From Gammaproteobacteria bacterium (GTDB taxonomy: Bacteria; Pseudomonadota; Gammaproteobacteria; Pseudomonadales; Halomonadaceae), in contig JAMCZP010000191.1 in assembly GCA_023485185.1 (NCBI GenBank), positions 1 to 19,383 on the forward strand: a DNA stretch of 19,383 nucleotides, in the 5' to 3' direction. The translations under genes were made by a program, and so were the position numbers. Shown piece after piece: positions 1-7,109 of this stretch (position 1 is the first letter of the stretch; every line of letters starts with the position of its first letter). Under the pieces are notes generated by a model that was given only the letters and a program-made list of their open reading frames with translations, did not search any database and had not been told where the DNA came from.

Positions 1-1049
1 CGATGAGCGAGATCGTTCGTATCCATGCCTCCAGCGGCACCACTGGGCAACCAACGGTGGTGGGCTACACCCAGAAGGATATTGATGTGTGGTCCGATGT
101 GGTGGCGCGCTCAATCCGTGCCGCTGGCGGCAGCCGCAACGACAAGGTGCATGTGGCATATGGCTACGGCCTGTTCACCGGCGGGCTGGGCGCCCATTAC
201 GGTGCCGAGCGCCTGGGCTGCGCGGTGATTCCCATGTCGGGCGGCCAGACTGAGAAACAGGTTCAGTTGATTCGTGATTTCCAGCCGGACATCATCATGG
301 TCACCCCCTCGTATATGCTCAACATCGCTGACGAGATGGAGCGCCAAGGCATCGACCCTCATACGCTGCCCTTGCGCACCGGCATTTTCGGTGCCGAACC
401 TTGGACCGACAGCATGCGCACTGCGCTAGAGCAGCGTCTGGGCATCGACGCCCTCGATATTTACGGCCTCTCCGAGGTAATGGGTCCGGGCGTGGGCATG
501 GAGTGCCTGGAGACTAAAGATGGTCCAACCATCTGGGAAGATCATTTCTACCCCGAGATCATCGACCCGATCAGCGGTGAGGTTCTGCCAGACGGCGAAT
601 ACGGCGAGCTAGTATTCACCACCCTAACCAAAGAAGGCTTGCCGGTGATTCGCTATCGCACCCGCGACTTGACCCGCCTGCTGCCGGGCACCGCGCGCCC
701 CATGCGCCGCATCGACAAGATCACTGGCCGCAGCGACGACATGCTTATCATTCGCGGGGTGAACGTGTTCCCCACCCAGATTGAAGAGCAGTTACTCAAG
801 ATCGCGTCACTTTCTCCCCATTACGAGATCGAAGTCAGCCGCCAAGGCAATATGGACATGGTGCGGGTGCGGGTAGAGGCGAATCATCATGACATCGCCC
901 GCGACCCCACGGCCTGTGAGCAAGCAGCGAAACAGCTACAGCATGCTATCAAAACGTACATTGGTATCAGCACCCAGGTTGAGGTGTGCCAGGTAGAGAG
1001 CGTGATGCGCTCGCTGGGTAAGGCCAGACGCGTTAAAGATCTGCGCTAA
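1..1049 (+). CDS. paaK: Phenylacetate-CoA ligase PaaK, 5' end outside window
   Basis: PaaK is a cytoplasmic AMP-forming ligase that converts phenylacetate, ATP and CoA to phenylacetyl-CoA, the first step of the paa pathway. The frame is open from the first bases and 348 residues are visible from the ATG at base 3. Family members are about 430-440 residues, so roughly 85-90 N-terminal residues lie upstream and the ATG at 3 is almost certainly internal. Counting from it, the phosphate-binding motif SSGTTGQPT is at residues 10-18, YGLSE at 154-158, GRSDDMLIIRG at 242-252, and the C-terminal SLGKARR with its conserved lysine near 340. By memory it is very close to E. coli PaaK throughout. Its last ~205 bp are repeated downstream of the acylase (3814-4021), so this gene's 3' end is one side of a duplication. 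No U-rich terminator follows this copy. Confidence 0.97.
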   Translation, partial: MSEIVRIHASSGTTGQPTVVGYTQKDIDVWSDVVARSIRAAGGSRNDKVHVAYGYGLFTGGLGAHYGAERLGCAVIPMSGGQTEKQVQLIRDFQPDIIMVTPSYMLNIADEMERQGIDPHTLPLRTGIFGAEPWTDSMRTALEQRLGIDALDIYGLSEVMGPGVGMECLETKDGPTIWEDHFYPEIIDPISGEVLPDGEYGELVFTTLTKEGLPVIRYRTRDLTRLLPGTARPMRRIDKITGRSDDMLIIRGVNVFPTQIEEQLLKIASLSPHYEIEVSRQGNMDMVRVRVEANHHDIARDPTACEQAAKQLQHAIKTYIGISTQVEVCQVESVMRSLGKARRVKDLR

Positions 1050-1051
1050 TT
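844..1051 (+). repeat. Direct repeat copy 1: 3' end of paaK
   Basis: This segment matches 3814-4021 at a constant offset of 2970 bases. I count about 10 mismatches over 208 bases. Eight fall in the first ~45 bases and only two in the remaining ~160. Identity stops just past the shared TAA stop codon. Confidence 0.95.
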
Positions 1052-1071
1052 CACCTATCTTAAAAGTTGCC

Positions 1072-1101
1072 TCCTCGTGCTGTGCCGCCTCAGCACGAGG
1101 A
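1072..1101 (+). other. 11-bp hairpin between paaK and the acylase gene
   Basis: The arms TCCTCGTGCTG (1072-1082) and CAGCACGAGGA (1091-1101) pair perfectly around an 8-base loop. No T-run follows on either strand, so it is not a standard intrinsic terminator. It could attenuate read-through, stabilise an mRNA end, or be part of the boundary of the inserted DNA. The rest of the 1050-1158 gap shows no convincing promoter. Confidence 0.6.
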
Positions 1102-1158
1102 TGGCAGGCTTCGTTTATCGTCGTGTTTCCCCCAGGCCAAAAATAAGGATAAACATTA

Positions 1159-3603
1159 ATGCAAAATGTTCGCCTGCCTACCCTAGTCGGCACCACTGCC
1201 CTCGCACTTTTGATCGGTGCTACAACACCAGTAGTGGCCGATGAGATTACTATTAAACGCGATAATTACGGCACTCCCCATATATTTGCCGATGATCGCT
1301 ATGGACTGTTTTTTGGCTATGGCTACTCCATAGCCCAAGACAGGCTCTACCAGCTGGAGATAACTCGCCGCAGCACCCAAGGCAAGGTAGCCGAGGTGCT
1401 TGGTTCTGACTATCTCGATTTCGATATTGGCATCCGAAAACACTATGACCCAGCCAGCATACACGCCCAGCTAGAATCTTTGCCTGATGAGCAGCATGAT
1501 ATTCTCCAAGGCTATGCTGACGGCATCAACCGCTGGCTAGAAGCCATCGAAGCAAACCCAGAAACCCTGATGCCGAAGCAATTCATTGATGCTGGCTTCG
1601 AGCCAAGCCCTTGGAGTTCATTCGACGTAGCCATGATCTTCATCGGCACTATGGTCAACAGGTTTGGCGACTACAACACAGAGTTAGAAAATCAGCAAAT
1701 TTTCATGAACTTAGTGGAGATGCATGGCGAGGAGAAAGGCCAAGCATTATTTGACCTTTTGCTGACTTTTTATGATCCAGCTGCACCAACTACCATTCCT
1801 CACGGTGACTGGGACCCACAGCTCAGGGATGGTGCATTTTCTCTGGATGATAAGACCAGCAAATCGATTACTTTCTTCCAAGCCCCGGAAAATGAAACCT
1901 ACCTCGCAGCAAGCGGAGGTACCTTACAGCTGCCTAATCTTTATGAGCGCCCTTTCAGCAACCTATTGATTCTTGGTTCTGATCGCAGTGATAGCGCAGA
2001 GTCCATCCTAATTAACGGCCCACAATTTGGCTTTTACCAACCTGCTTATACCTATTCTGTAGGGCTGCATGGCGCAGGATATAACGCTGTTGGAAATAGC
2101 CCCTTTGGCTACCCAATGATAATGTTTGGTCATAATGATTCAATCACTTGGGGCAGCACCTGGGGTGCCGCTGACAACGTTGATCTATTCCGCCTTGAGC
2201 TGGATCCCAGCGAACCGGAGCGCTATCTCGTAGGCGATGATTATCACGACTTGGACAGCCGCGTAGAAACCATCAATGTGCGAGACCAGAAGAGCCATGA
2301 ACTAACTGTGTATCGCTCCCACCACGGTGCAGTAGTTGACTACCGTCCTGACGAGGGTGTTGCATATGCCAAGGCCCGTGGCTGGGAAGGCCATGAGATG
2401 GCAACCCTTATGGCCTGGCACAATATTACTAATGCTAATAATCACGCCGAGTGGCTAGAAGAGGCTTCGAAGTCAGCAATCAATGTCAACTTGTACTATG
2501 CCGACAAAGAAGGAAACATCGCCTATGTAATGGGTGGTCGCTACCCCCAACGCGCTCCAGGACATGACGGCAGGCTCCCGGCGCCCGGCTATGGTAATTA
2601 TGACTGGCCGGGATTCATGCCTTTCGAAACCAATCCACAGGTGATTAATCCTTCAACTGGCTATATTGCCAACTGGAACCAACGCGCAGCAGAGGGCATG
2701 CCAAATCCTGATATGTGGTGGTATGCATGGCATGAAGCGGATAGGGTCCAGACTTTGTTCGACTCTATCGAGGAGCAGGAAAGCTTCTCTGGACAAGAAG
2801 CCTGGGAGTTGATGATGGAGGCTTCCTTCATTGATCCCAGCGCACGCTTCTTCATTCCTAGGCTAGTAGAAGCAGTAGAAGCTGCTGATGCCCCCGAGCT
2901 GCTAGATGCCATCAAGCTTCTAGCCACTTGGGATCATCGCGAGATCGACCAAACTGGCGACGGTTACTACGATTCTCCTGCCGTCCCGCTGTATAGAGCC
3001 TGGCTCATGCATCTTATTGAACAAATCTACAGCAACATTCTCCCTGAGGCTCATAACGCTTGGTTTCTTAACACTGGACATTTAGAGCCCGGCGGCAGCT
3101 CTCCTGGCAGCACAAATATCTCGGTAGCTGCCAAGGTGCTCTATCATGCACTTCAGGGTGAGAGCGATACTATTGGCTTCGATATTTTCGGAGGCAAAGA
3201 CCCTAAAGTGCTGATGCGCAATGCTTTGACCGAATCTGTAGAGTCGCTAAAAGAGGAACAGGGAGATGAAATGAGCGCTTGGCGTACCGCCGTTACTCAT
3301 ACTACCTTCTCCCACCTTAATTTCTTAAGAGTACCTCAAGCCGGTGAAGAAGAAGCGATACAAATACACCATGCCATGAACCGTGGCACAGAAAACAACA
3401 TGACCATCTTCTCTAATGGGCAGGTCTCAGGTTATGAAGTCGCCGCGCCAGGCCAGTCAGGCTTCATTGCGCCTGACGGCAACGCCTCACCTCACTATCA
3501 AGATCAACTGAACCTCTTCGAGACACTCGATAATAAGCGCATGTGGCTCACACCCGATGACATAAAATCAAATACCTCACACTCAGAGACCATAGAGTAC
3601 TAA
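1159..3603 (+). CDS. pac: Penicillin G acylase (penicillin amidase, S45 Ntn hydrolase) precursor
   Basis: This is a periplasmic Ntn hydrolase expected to cleave phenylacetamides such as penicillin G, releasing phenylacetate. The product is 814 residues; E. coli PGA is 846. Residues 1-27 look like a Sec signal ending VVA, followed by the alpha chain with NRFGD (R168, F169). After a spacer, the beta chain starts at S267 in FSNLLILG, the autocatalytic and nucleophilic serine. Beta-chain positions align with E. coli PGA (recalled sequence) at an offset of 266: Q23=Q289, F24=F290, N241=N507, R263=R529. The calcium ligands alphaE152, betaD73 and betaD76 appear as E175, D339 and D342. Differences include betaA69->W335, V56->M322 and I177->V443. 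An AAGGA ribosome site at 1145-1149 supports the ATG. The gene is more A/T-rich than its neighbours and bracketed by paaK repeats, suggesting transfer. The family is certain; the true substrate is inferred. Confidence 0.95.
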   Translation: MQNVRLPTLVGTTALALLIGATTPVVADEITIKRDNYGTPHIFADDRYGLFFGYGYSIAQDRLYQLEITRRSTQGKVAEVLGSDYLDFDIGIRKHYDPASIHAQLESLPDEQHDILQGYADGINRWLEAIEANPETLMPKQFIDAGFEPSPWSSFDVAMIFIGTMVNRFGDYNTELENQQIFMNLVEMHGEEKGQALFDLLLTFYDPAAPTTIPHGDWDPQLRDGAFSLDDKTSKSITFFQAPENETYLAASGGTLQLPNLYERPFSNLLILGSDRSDSAESILINGPQFGFYQPAYTYSVGLHGAGYNAVGNSPFGYPMIMFGHNDSITWGSTWGAADNVDLFRLELDPSEPERYLVGDDYHDLDSRVETINVRDQKSHELTVYRSHHGAVVDYRPDEGVAYAKARGWEGHEMATLMAWHNITNANNHAEWLEEASKSAINVNLYYADKEGNIAYVMGGRYPQRAPGHDGRLPAPGYGNYDWPGFMPFETNPQVINPSTGYIANWNQRAAEGMPNPDMWWYAWHEADRVQTLFDSIEEQESFSGQEAWELMMEASFIDPSARFFIPRLVEAVEAADAPELLDAIKLLATWDHREIDQTGDGYYDSPAVPLYRAWLMHLIEQIYSNILPEAHNAWFLNTGHLEPGGSSPGSTNISVAAKVLYHALQGESDTIGFDIFGGKDPKVLMRNALTESVESLKEEQGDEMSAWRTAVTHTTFSHLNFLRVPQAGEEEAIQIHHAMNRGTENNMTIFSNGQVSGYEVAAPGQSGFIAPDGNASPHYQDQLNLFETLDNKRMWLTPDDIKSNTSHSETIEY

Positions 3604-3813
3604 AAACACTCAAAATCCCAAGTATTGGCTATCCATAACCAGTTCTAACTTTACGAGGTCGCTCTCGACTGCCTTTTGCCCCCGGCGCACCAGGCATAGC
3701 GTTCAGCGCCTTGACTAGTGCTGTTTCTGAGAGTGACTTGGGTGCACACCTGGAAAGGGAAATGTTAGTCGACGGCAAGAGTGTCTCCTGCAGAGGAAAT
3801 TTGAAGGAAGTCA
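3604..3813. other. Unassigned segment between the acylase and the paaK relic
   Basis: The first ~35 bases after the acylase stop are A/T-rich. From 3639 the plus strand is open in one frame and fused to the paaK tail, with residues such as LPFAPGAPGIAFSAL. I do not recognise this peptide and see no terminator, inverted repeat or transposase motif. It may be remnant DNA from the donor of the acylase. Confidence 0.5.
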
Positions 3814-4019
3814 AAGGCAATATGGATATGGTGCTTGTGCGTGTCGAGGCGAGCAATCATGACATCGCCCGCGACCCCACGGCCTGTGAGCAAGCAGCGA
3901 AACAGCTACAGCATGCTATCAAGACGTATATTGGTATCAGCACCCAGGTTGAGGTGTGCCAGGTAGAGAGCGTGATGCGCTCGCTGGGTAAGGCCAGACG
4001 CGTTAAAGATCTGCGCTAA
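3711..4019 (+). pseudogene. Truncated paaK 3' fragment fused to unrelated upstream sequence
   Basis: From 3814 to the stop this encodes the last ~68 residues of PaaK, ending KARRVKDLR like the complete gene. It lacks the adenylate-forming core, so it cannot be a ligase. The frame is open back to 3639 without resembling PaaK, so residues before KGNMDM come from other DNA that I do not recognise. The TTG at 3711 is only the first possible start; no good ribosome site precedes it. It is best read as the relic left when the acylase segment was inserted at the paaK 3' end. The native terminator at 4080-4110 lies beside this copy, suggesting this was originally the genuine end of the gene. Confidence 0.85.
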
Positions 4020-4021
4020 TT
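3814..4021 (+). repeat. Direct repeat copy 2: 3' end of paaK
   Basis: This is the partner of 844-1051. The 3' part (about 3856-4021) differs at only two bases. The first ~45 bases carry eight differences, for example VLVRVEASNHD against VRVRVEANHHD, which gives a mosaic appearance. Confidence 0.95.
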
Positions 4022-4079
4022 TCGCCCCCTGCTTAACAGCGGCGCATCGCCATAGACCGAGACTGAAACTCAGACCGAC

Positions 4080-4110
4080 GCCCTTGCAGGCAACCCTGCA
4101 AGGGCTTTTT
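4080..4110 (+). terminator. Rho-independent terminator after the paaK region
   Basis: An 11-bp perfect stem, GCCCTTGCAGG (4080-4090) and CCTGCAAGGGC (4095-4105), has a CAAC loop and is followed by five T residues (4106-4110). It separates the paaK/acylase unit from the paaA promoter. Confidence 0.93.
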
Positions 4111-4228
4111 CATTCCCAAACAGCCAGCTTTGATGAAAAAAGATAGAACATTAAGAATCACTTAAATTCAGTCATTTTTCCTTTTCAAACCAACCACATC
4201 GGCTTTATCCGTAATCACAAAGTCTTAA

Positions 4229-4272
4229 AGTGACACATAAAAATACTTATTGATAAAATATTTTGTGTCACT
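4229..4272. promoter_or_regulatory. Inverted-repeat operator framing the paaA promoter
   Basis: The perfect 9-bp arms AGTGACACA (4229-4237) and TGTGTCACT (4264-4272) are centred 35 bases apart in A/T-rich DNA. The left arm lies just upstream of the predicted -35 box; the right arm covers the spacer end and touches the -10 box. This geometry suits a repressor. In E. coli the paa promoters are controlled by the GntR-family repressor PaaX, which also uses a palindromic site, but this sequence is not that box and no regulator gene for it is in the window. Confidence 0.6.
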
Positions 4273-4277
4273 ATACT
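4250..4277 (+). promoter_or_regulatory. Candidate sigma-70 promoter of the paaABCDEZ operon
   Basis: TTGATA (4250-4255) and TATACT (4272-4277) are separated by 16 bases. Transcription would start near 4284, leaving about a 45-base leader. A strong GGAGG ribosome site (4319-4323) sits 5 bases before the paaA ATG. The rest of the gap, 4111-4228, is A/T-rich without a recognisable element. Confidence 0.6.
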
Positions 4278-4328
4278 TTAAACAAGATAAGTCACACTCC
4301 CTGATAGTCCGACGCCGCGGAGGTCTCT

Positions 4329-5315
4329 ATGTACGCGCAGCTCGTTGAAACCGGTACTAGCAAACTTAAGTCACTTGACGAGATGGGCCCTGAGGAACGC
4401 CAGTTCCAAGAGCGCATCAATGATGAAATTAAGATAGAACCCAAAAATTGGATGCCGGACGCCTATCGCAAGACATTGGTCCGTCAGATCTCTCAACACG
4501 CTCACTCAGAGATCGTCGGTATGCTTCCGGAAGGCAACTGGCTGACGCGTGCGCCGACCCTTAAGCGCAAGCTGCAGCTGATGGCCAAAATTCAGGATGA
4601 GGCGGGTCACGGCCTGTACCTCTATAGCGCCATGGAAACCCTCGGTGCCGACCGCGACGAAGAGATCGACAAGCTTCACGACGGCCGCGCTAAGTACTCC
4701 AGCATCTTCAACTACCCGACGCTTAACTGGGCAGACATGGGCACCATCGGTTGGCTGGTCGACGGCGCAGCCATCGTCAATCAGGTGCCGCTACAGCGCA
4801 CTTCTTACGGCCCCTATGCGCGCGCGATGATTCGCGTATGTAAAGAAGAAAGCTTCCACCAGCGCCAGGGTTATCAGATTCTGCTGACCATGATGCAAGA
4901 AGGCACTGACGACCAGAAAGCCATGGTTCAGGACTCTATTAACCGTTTCTGGTGGCCATCGCTAATGATGTTCGGCCCGTCCGACGAAAACTCGCCTAAC
5001 AGTGCCCAATCAATGGTTTGGAAGATCAAGCGTCACAGCAACGATGAGCTACGCCAGCGCTTCCTCGACCAAACCGTACCGCAGCTAGAGCTGCTGGGCT
5101 GCACTGCGCCTGACCCGGATCTCAAATATAACCAAGAGACCGGTCACTACGAGTTCGGTGAAATCGACTGGCAGGAATTCTTCGACGTGGTTAAAGGCAA
5201 CGGCCCTTGCAACCGCGAACGTATCGAAGCACGCCGTAGCGCCATTGATAACGGTGCCTGGGTACGTGAAGCCGCCGTGGCTTATGCCGCCAAGCGTCAA
5301 CGCAAAGCCGCCTGA
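4329..5315 (+). CDS. paaA: Phenylacetyl-CoA 1,2-epoxidase catalytic subunit PaaA
   Basis: PaaA is the di-iron oxygenase subunit of the cytoplasmic PaaABC(D)E complex, which converts phenylacetyl-CoA to the ring-1,2-epoxide using O2 and electrons from PaaE. The 328-residue product matches the family length. It has a ferritin-like helical fold with likely iron ligands at E61 (HAHSEIVG), E91 and H94 (QDEAGHG), and E174 and H177 (KEESFHQ), i.e. two EXXH motifs. The ATG has an excellent GGAGG site. It is the first gene of the operon, directly behind the framed promoter. An 89-base gap with a hairpin separates it from paaB. Confidence 0.98.
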   Translation: MYAQLVETGTSKLKSLDEMGPEERQFQERINDEIKIEPKNWMPDAYRKTLVRQISQHAHSEIVGMLPEGNWLTRAPTLKRKLQLMAKIQDEAGHGLYLYSAMETLGADRDEEIDKLHDGRAKYSSIFNYPTLNWADMGTIGWLVDGAAIVNQVPLQRTSYGPYARAMIRVCKEESFHQRQGYQILLTMMQEGTDDQKAMVQDSINRFWWPSLMMFGPSDENSPNSAQSMVWKIKRHSNDELRQRFLDQTVPQLELLGCTAPDPDLKYNQETGHYEFGEIDWQEFFDVVKGNGPCNRERIEARRSAIDNGAWVREAAVAYAAKRQRKAA

Positions 5316-5359
5316 TATCTCGAAACTAATACCTCGAAACTGATTTCTTAAAACAATAG

Positions 5360-5382
5360 GGAGCCCCACGGCACGGGGTTCC
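5360..5382 (+). other. Hairpin in the paaA-paaB gap
   Basis: GGAGCCCC (5360-5367) pairs with GGGGTTCC (5375-5382), including one G-U pair, around a 7-base loop. No T-run follows. It may stabilise the paaA end of the transcript or tune subunit ratios; that role is inference. Just upstream, CTCGAAACT occurs twice as a short direct repeat. Confidence 0.4.
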
Positions 5383-5404
5383 TCTGACCACTGAGGCTTC
5401 TCTC

Positions 5405-5686
5405 ATGGCTGACTGGCCCCTCTTCGAAGTTTTTATACGCAGCAAGCACGGTCTTAACCACAAGCACGTTGGCAGCGTACATGCCGCCGACCGCAGCATG
5501 GCAATCGAAAACGCCCGTGAGCTTTACACCCGGCGTAATGAAGGGGTGAGCATCTGGGTGGTTCCGGCCAGCGAAATCACCGCGTCTTCTCCCGATGAGA
5601 AAGAACCGCTGTTTGACCCGTCTAATGACAAGGTCTATCGCCACGCATCCTTCTACAAACTGCCGAAAGAAGTCGGCCACATGTAA
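5405..5686 (+). CDS. paaB: Phenylacetyl-CoA epoxidase subunit PaaB
   Basis: PaaB is a small non-catalytic subunit that, in characterised systems, bridges PaaAC heterodimers in the epoxidase complex. The 93-residue product matches the family length and begins MADWPLFEVFIRSKHGLNHK, the typical PaaB opening. It continues with HVGSVHAADRSMAIENARE and ends in YKLPKEVGHM-type sequence. It contains no metal motif, as expected. It sits between paaA and paaC on the same strand, with 8-11 bases to paaC, so it is co-transcribed. Assignment is secure from both sequence and position. Confidence 0.97.
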   Translation: MADWPLFEVFIRSKHGLNHKHVGSVHAADRSMAIENARELYTRRNEGVSIWVVPASEITASSPDEKEPLFDPSNDKVYRHASFYKLPKEVGHM

Positions 5687-5697
5687 GGGAGGCTGTG

Positions 5698-6495
5698 ATG
5701 CAAAACATGGCTCACAAGAACACTGCTCAAAAAACACAAACCCCGTTGACCGATTACCTGCTACGCCTTGGCGACAACGCGTTAGTACTGGGTCAGCGCC
5801 ACGCACAGTTATGCGGCAAGGCGCCGGCGTTGGAAGAAGAGCTGGCCTTAATGAATGTAGGGCTCGACCTCTTCGGGCAGGCACGCAACTGGCTTGACTA
5901 TGCTGCTGAACTGATGGCGGCCGACGAGATCGATGCCGACCATCTGGCCTTTCGCCGCGATGCCCAGGACTTTCGTAATCTGTTGATCACCGAGCAGCCC
6001 AACGGTGACTTCGCTGACATCATGGGACGTCAGTTCTTGTTCGATGCTTGGCACGTTCACCTACTGGATGGCTTGGCCGAGTCCATCGACCCGCGAATTG
6101 CCGAAGTGGCTGCCAAATCGCTCAAAGAAGCAACGTACCACCTCCGCCGCTCCTCTGAATGGGTGATTCGCCTAGGCGATGGCACCGAAGAAAGCCACGC
6201 CCGTATGCAACGCGCTCTCGACAACCTCTGGCAGTTCACCGGCGAGCTATTGCAGGTCGACGAGATTGATCAGGCCATGATAGAGGCTGGTATCGCGCCT
6301 GACCCTGAACCCATTGCCGCTCGCTGGAAAGCGACGGTGGAAGAGGTGCTTGAGGAAGCCACGCTGGAGCGTCCCTCCTACGACGCCTGGATGTATACCG
6401 GCGGCAAAGTCGGCCATCACACCGAGCATCTGGGCTTTCTATTGGCGGAAATGCAATACCTGCCGAGGGCATATCCCGATGCGACCGTTTGGTAA
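5698..6495 (+). CDS. paaC: Phenylacetyl-CoA epoxidase structural subunit PaaC
   Basis: PaaC is the ferritin-fold partner of PaaA; in E. coli it binds PaaA and helps form the active site but is not the oxygenating subunit. About 265 residues, close to the usual 250. Recognisable segments are LTDYLLRLGDNALVLGQR, NVGLDLFGQARNWLDYAAEL, and GGKVGHHTEHLGFLLAEMQ with the near-terminal LPRAYP. An in-frame GTG exists three bases upstream, but the GGGAGG site at 5687-5692 is spaced correctly (5 bases) for the ATG at 5698. The 3' end overlaps the paaD start by 17 bases, implying translational coupling. Confidence 0.97.
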   Translation: MQNMAHKNTAQKTQTPLTDYLLRLGDNALVLGQRHAQLCGKAPALEEELALMNVGLDLFGQARNWLDYAAELMAADEIDADHLAFRRDAQDFRNLLITEQPNGDFADIMGRQFLFDAWHVHLLDGLAESIDPRIAEVAAKSLKEATYHLRRSSEWVIRLGDGTEESHARMQRALDNLWQFTGELLQVDEIDQAMIEAGIAPDPEPIAARWKATVEEVLEEATLERPSYDAWMYTGGKVGHHTEHLGFLLAEMQYLPRAYPDATVW

Positions 6496-7090
6496 CCCAC
6501 CGCCAGCTCCTGGCAGTGATGGGCCTATTGATAACAGGCCTGATGACTGGCCCTCAAGCGACTTGATTGGCAGCGACCGTCGCGGACTGCCGCCAGCCGG
6601 CGAAAAAGGCGATGTCGACGCTGTACTGGCGGTTTTACAGCAAGTGCTAGACCCAGAAGTGCCGGTCGTCAGCGTGGTTGAGCTGGGAATTGTGCGCGCT
6701 ATCGACTGGGTGGACGGTCGGTTGGTGGTCAACGTGACCCCCACCTACTCCGGCTGCCCGGCGACGGAAGTTATCGAACAGCATATTCATGAAGCGCTGG
6801 TGGCCGCCGGCTACTCAGACCCGCTGATTCAGCGTCGCCTGACACCCGCCTGGACCACCGATTGGCTGACCAACGCCGGGCGCGAAAAATTGCGCGCTTA
6901 CGGCATCGCGCCGCCGGTAGGGAGCGCCAGCAAGCGCAGCCTGACGGGCCATTCTGACCCGGTAGTACCCTGCCCTTTATGCGGCAGCAACACAACCGAA
7001 CGCGTCAGCGAATTCGGCTCTACGGCTTGCAAGGCGCTCTACCGCTGCCGCGACTGCCTGGAGCCTTTCGATTATTTCAAGTGTCTGTAA
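6479..7090 (+). CDS. paaD: Phenylacetate degradation protein PaaD (DUF59/MIP18 type, iron-sulfur assembly)
   Basis: PaaD is required for epoxidase activity and is thought to help iron-sulfur or di-iron maturation. Two parts are visible: a MIP18/DUF59 domain with TPTYSGCPATE, and a C-terminal zinc-ribbon-like segment with CPLC and CRDC, ending EPFDYFKCL. The block SEFGSTACKALYRC matches E. coli PaaD as recalled. I chose the ATG at 6479 (203 residues, GAGG at 6465-6468, overlap with paaC). The open frame extends farther upstream but only inside paaC, so that part is a shadow. Compared with E. coli PaaD (about 165 residues) there is a proline-rich N-terminal extension of ~35 residues before EKGDVDAVLAVL; a later non-ATG start cannot be excluded. 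Confidence 0.93.
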   Translation: MRPFGNPPPAPGSDGPIDNRPDDWPSSDLIGSDRRGLPPAGEKGDVDAVLAVLQQVLDPEVPVVSVVELGIVRAIDWVDGRLVVNVTPTYSGCPATEVIEQHIHEALVAAGYSDPLIQRRLTPAWTTDWLTNAGREKLRAYGIAPPVGSASKRSLTGHSDPVVPCPLCGSNTTERVSEFGSTACKALYRCRDCLEPFDYFKCL

Positions 7091-7109
7091 AACGACGAGA
7101 CTATTTCCC

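Noticed and set aside
1072..1101. Intrinsic terminator after the first paaK copy
   Set aside because: The stem is good, but no T-run follows on either strand; reported as a hairpin only.
3604..3813. Insertion sequence or transposase fragment behind the acylase insertion
   Set aside because: I found no terminal inverted repeats and no recognisable transposase motif; the peptide is simply unassigned.
4229..4272. E. coli-type PaaX box
   Set aside because: The arms read AGTGACACA, not the TGATTC/GAATCA core that I recall for E. coli PaaX; only the general layout is similar.
5348..5884. Minus-strand open frame of 178 codons opposite paaB and paaC
   Set aside because: It covers two well-supported genes on the other strand and resembles no family; treated as a shadow.
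6314..6478. Upstream extension of the paaD frame
   Set aside because: These codons are inside paaC in another frame and encode an arginine/tryptophan/cysteine-rich nonsense stretch; paaD similarity starts well after 6479.
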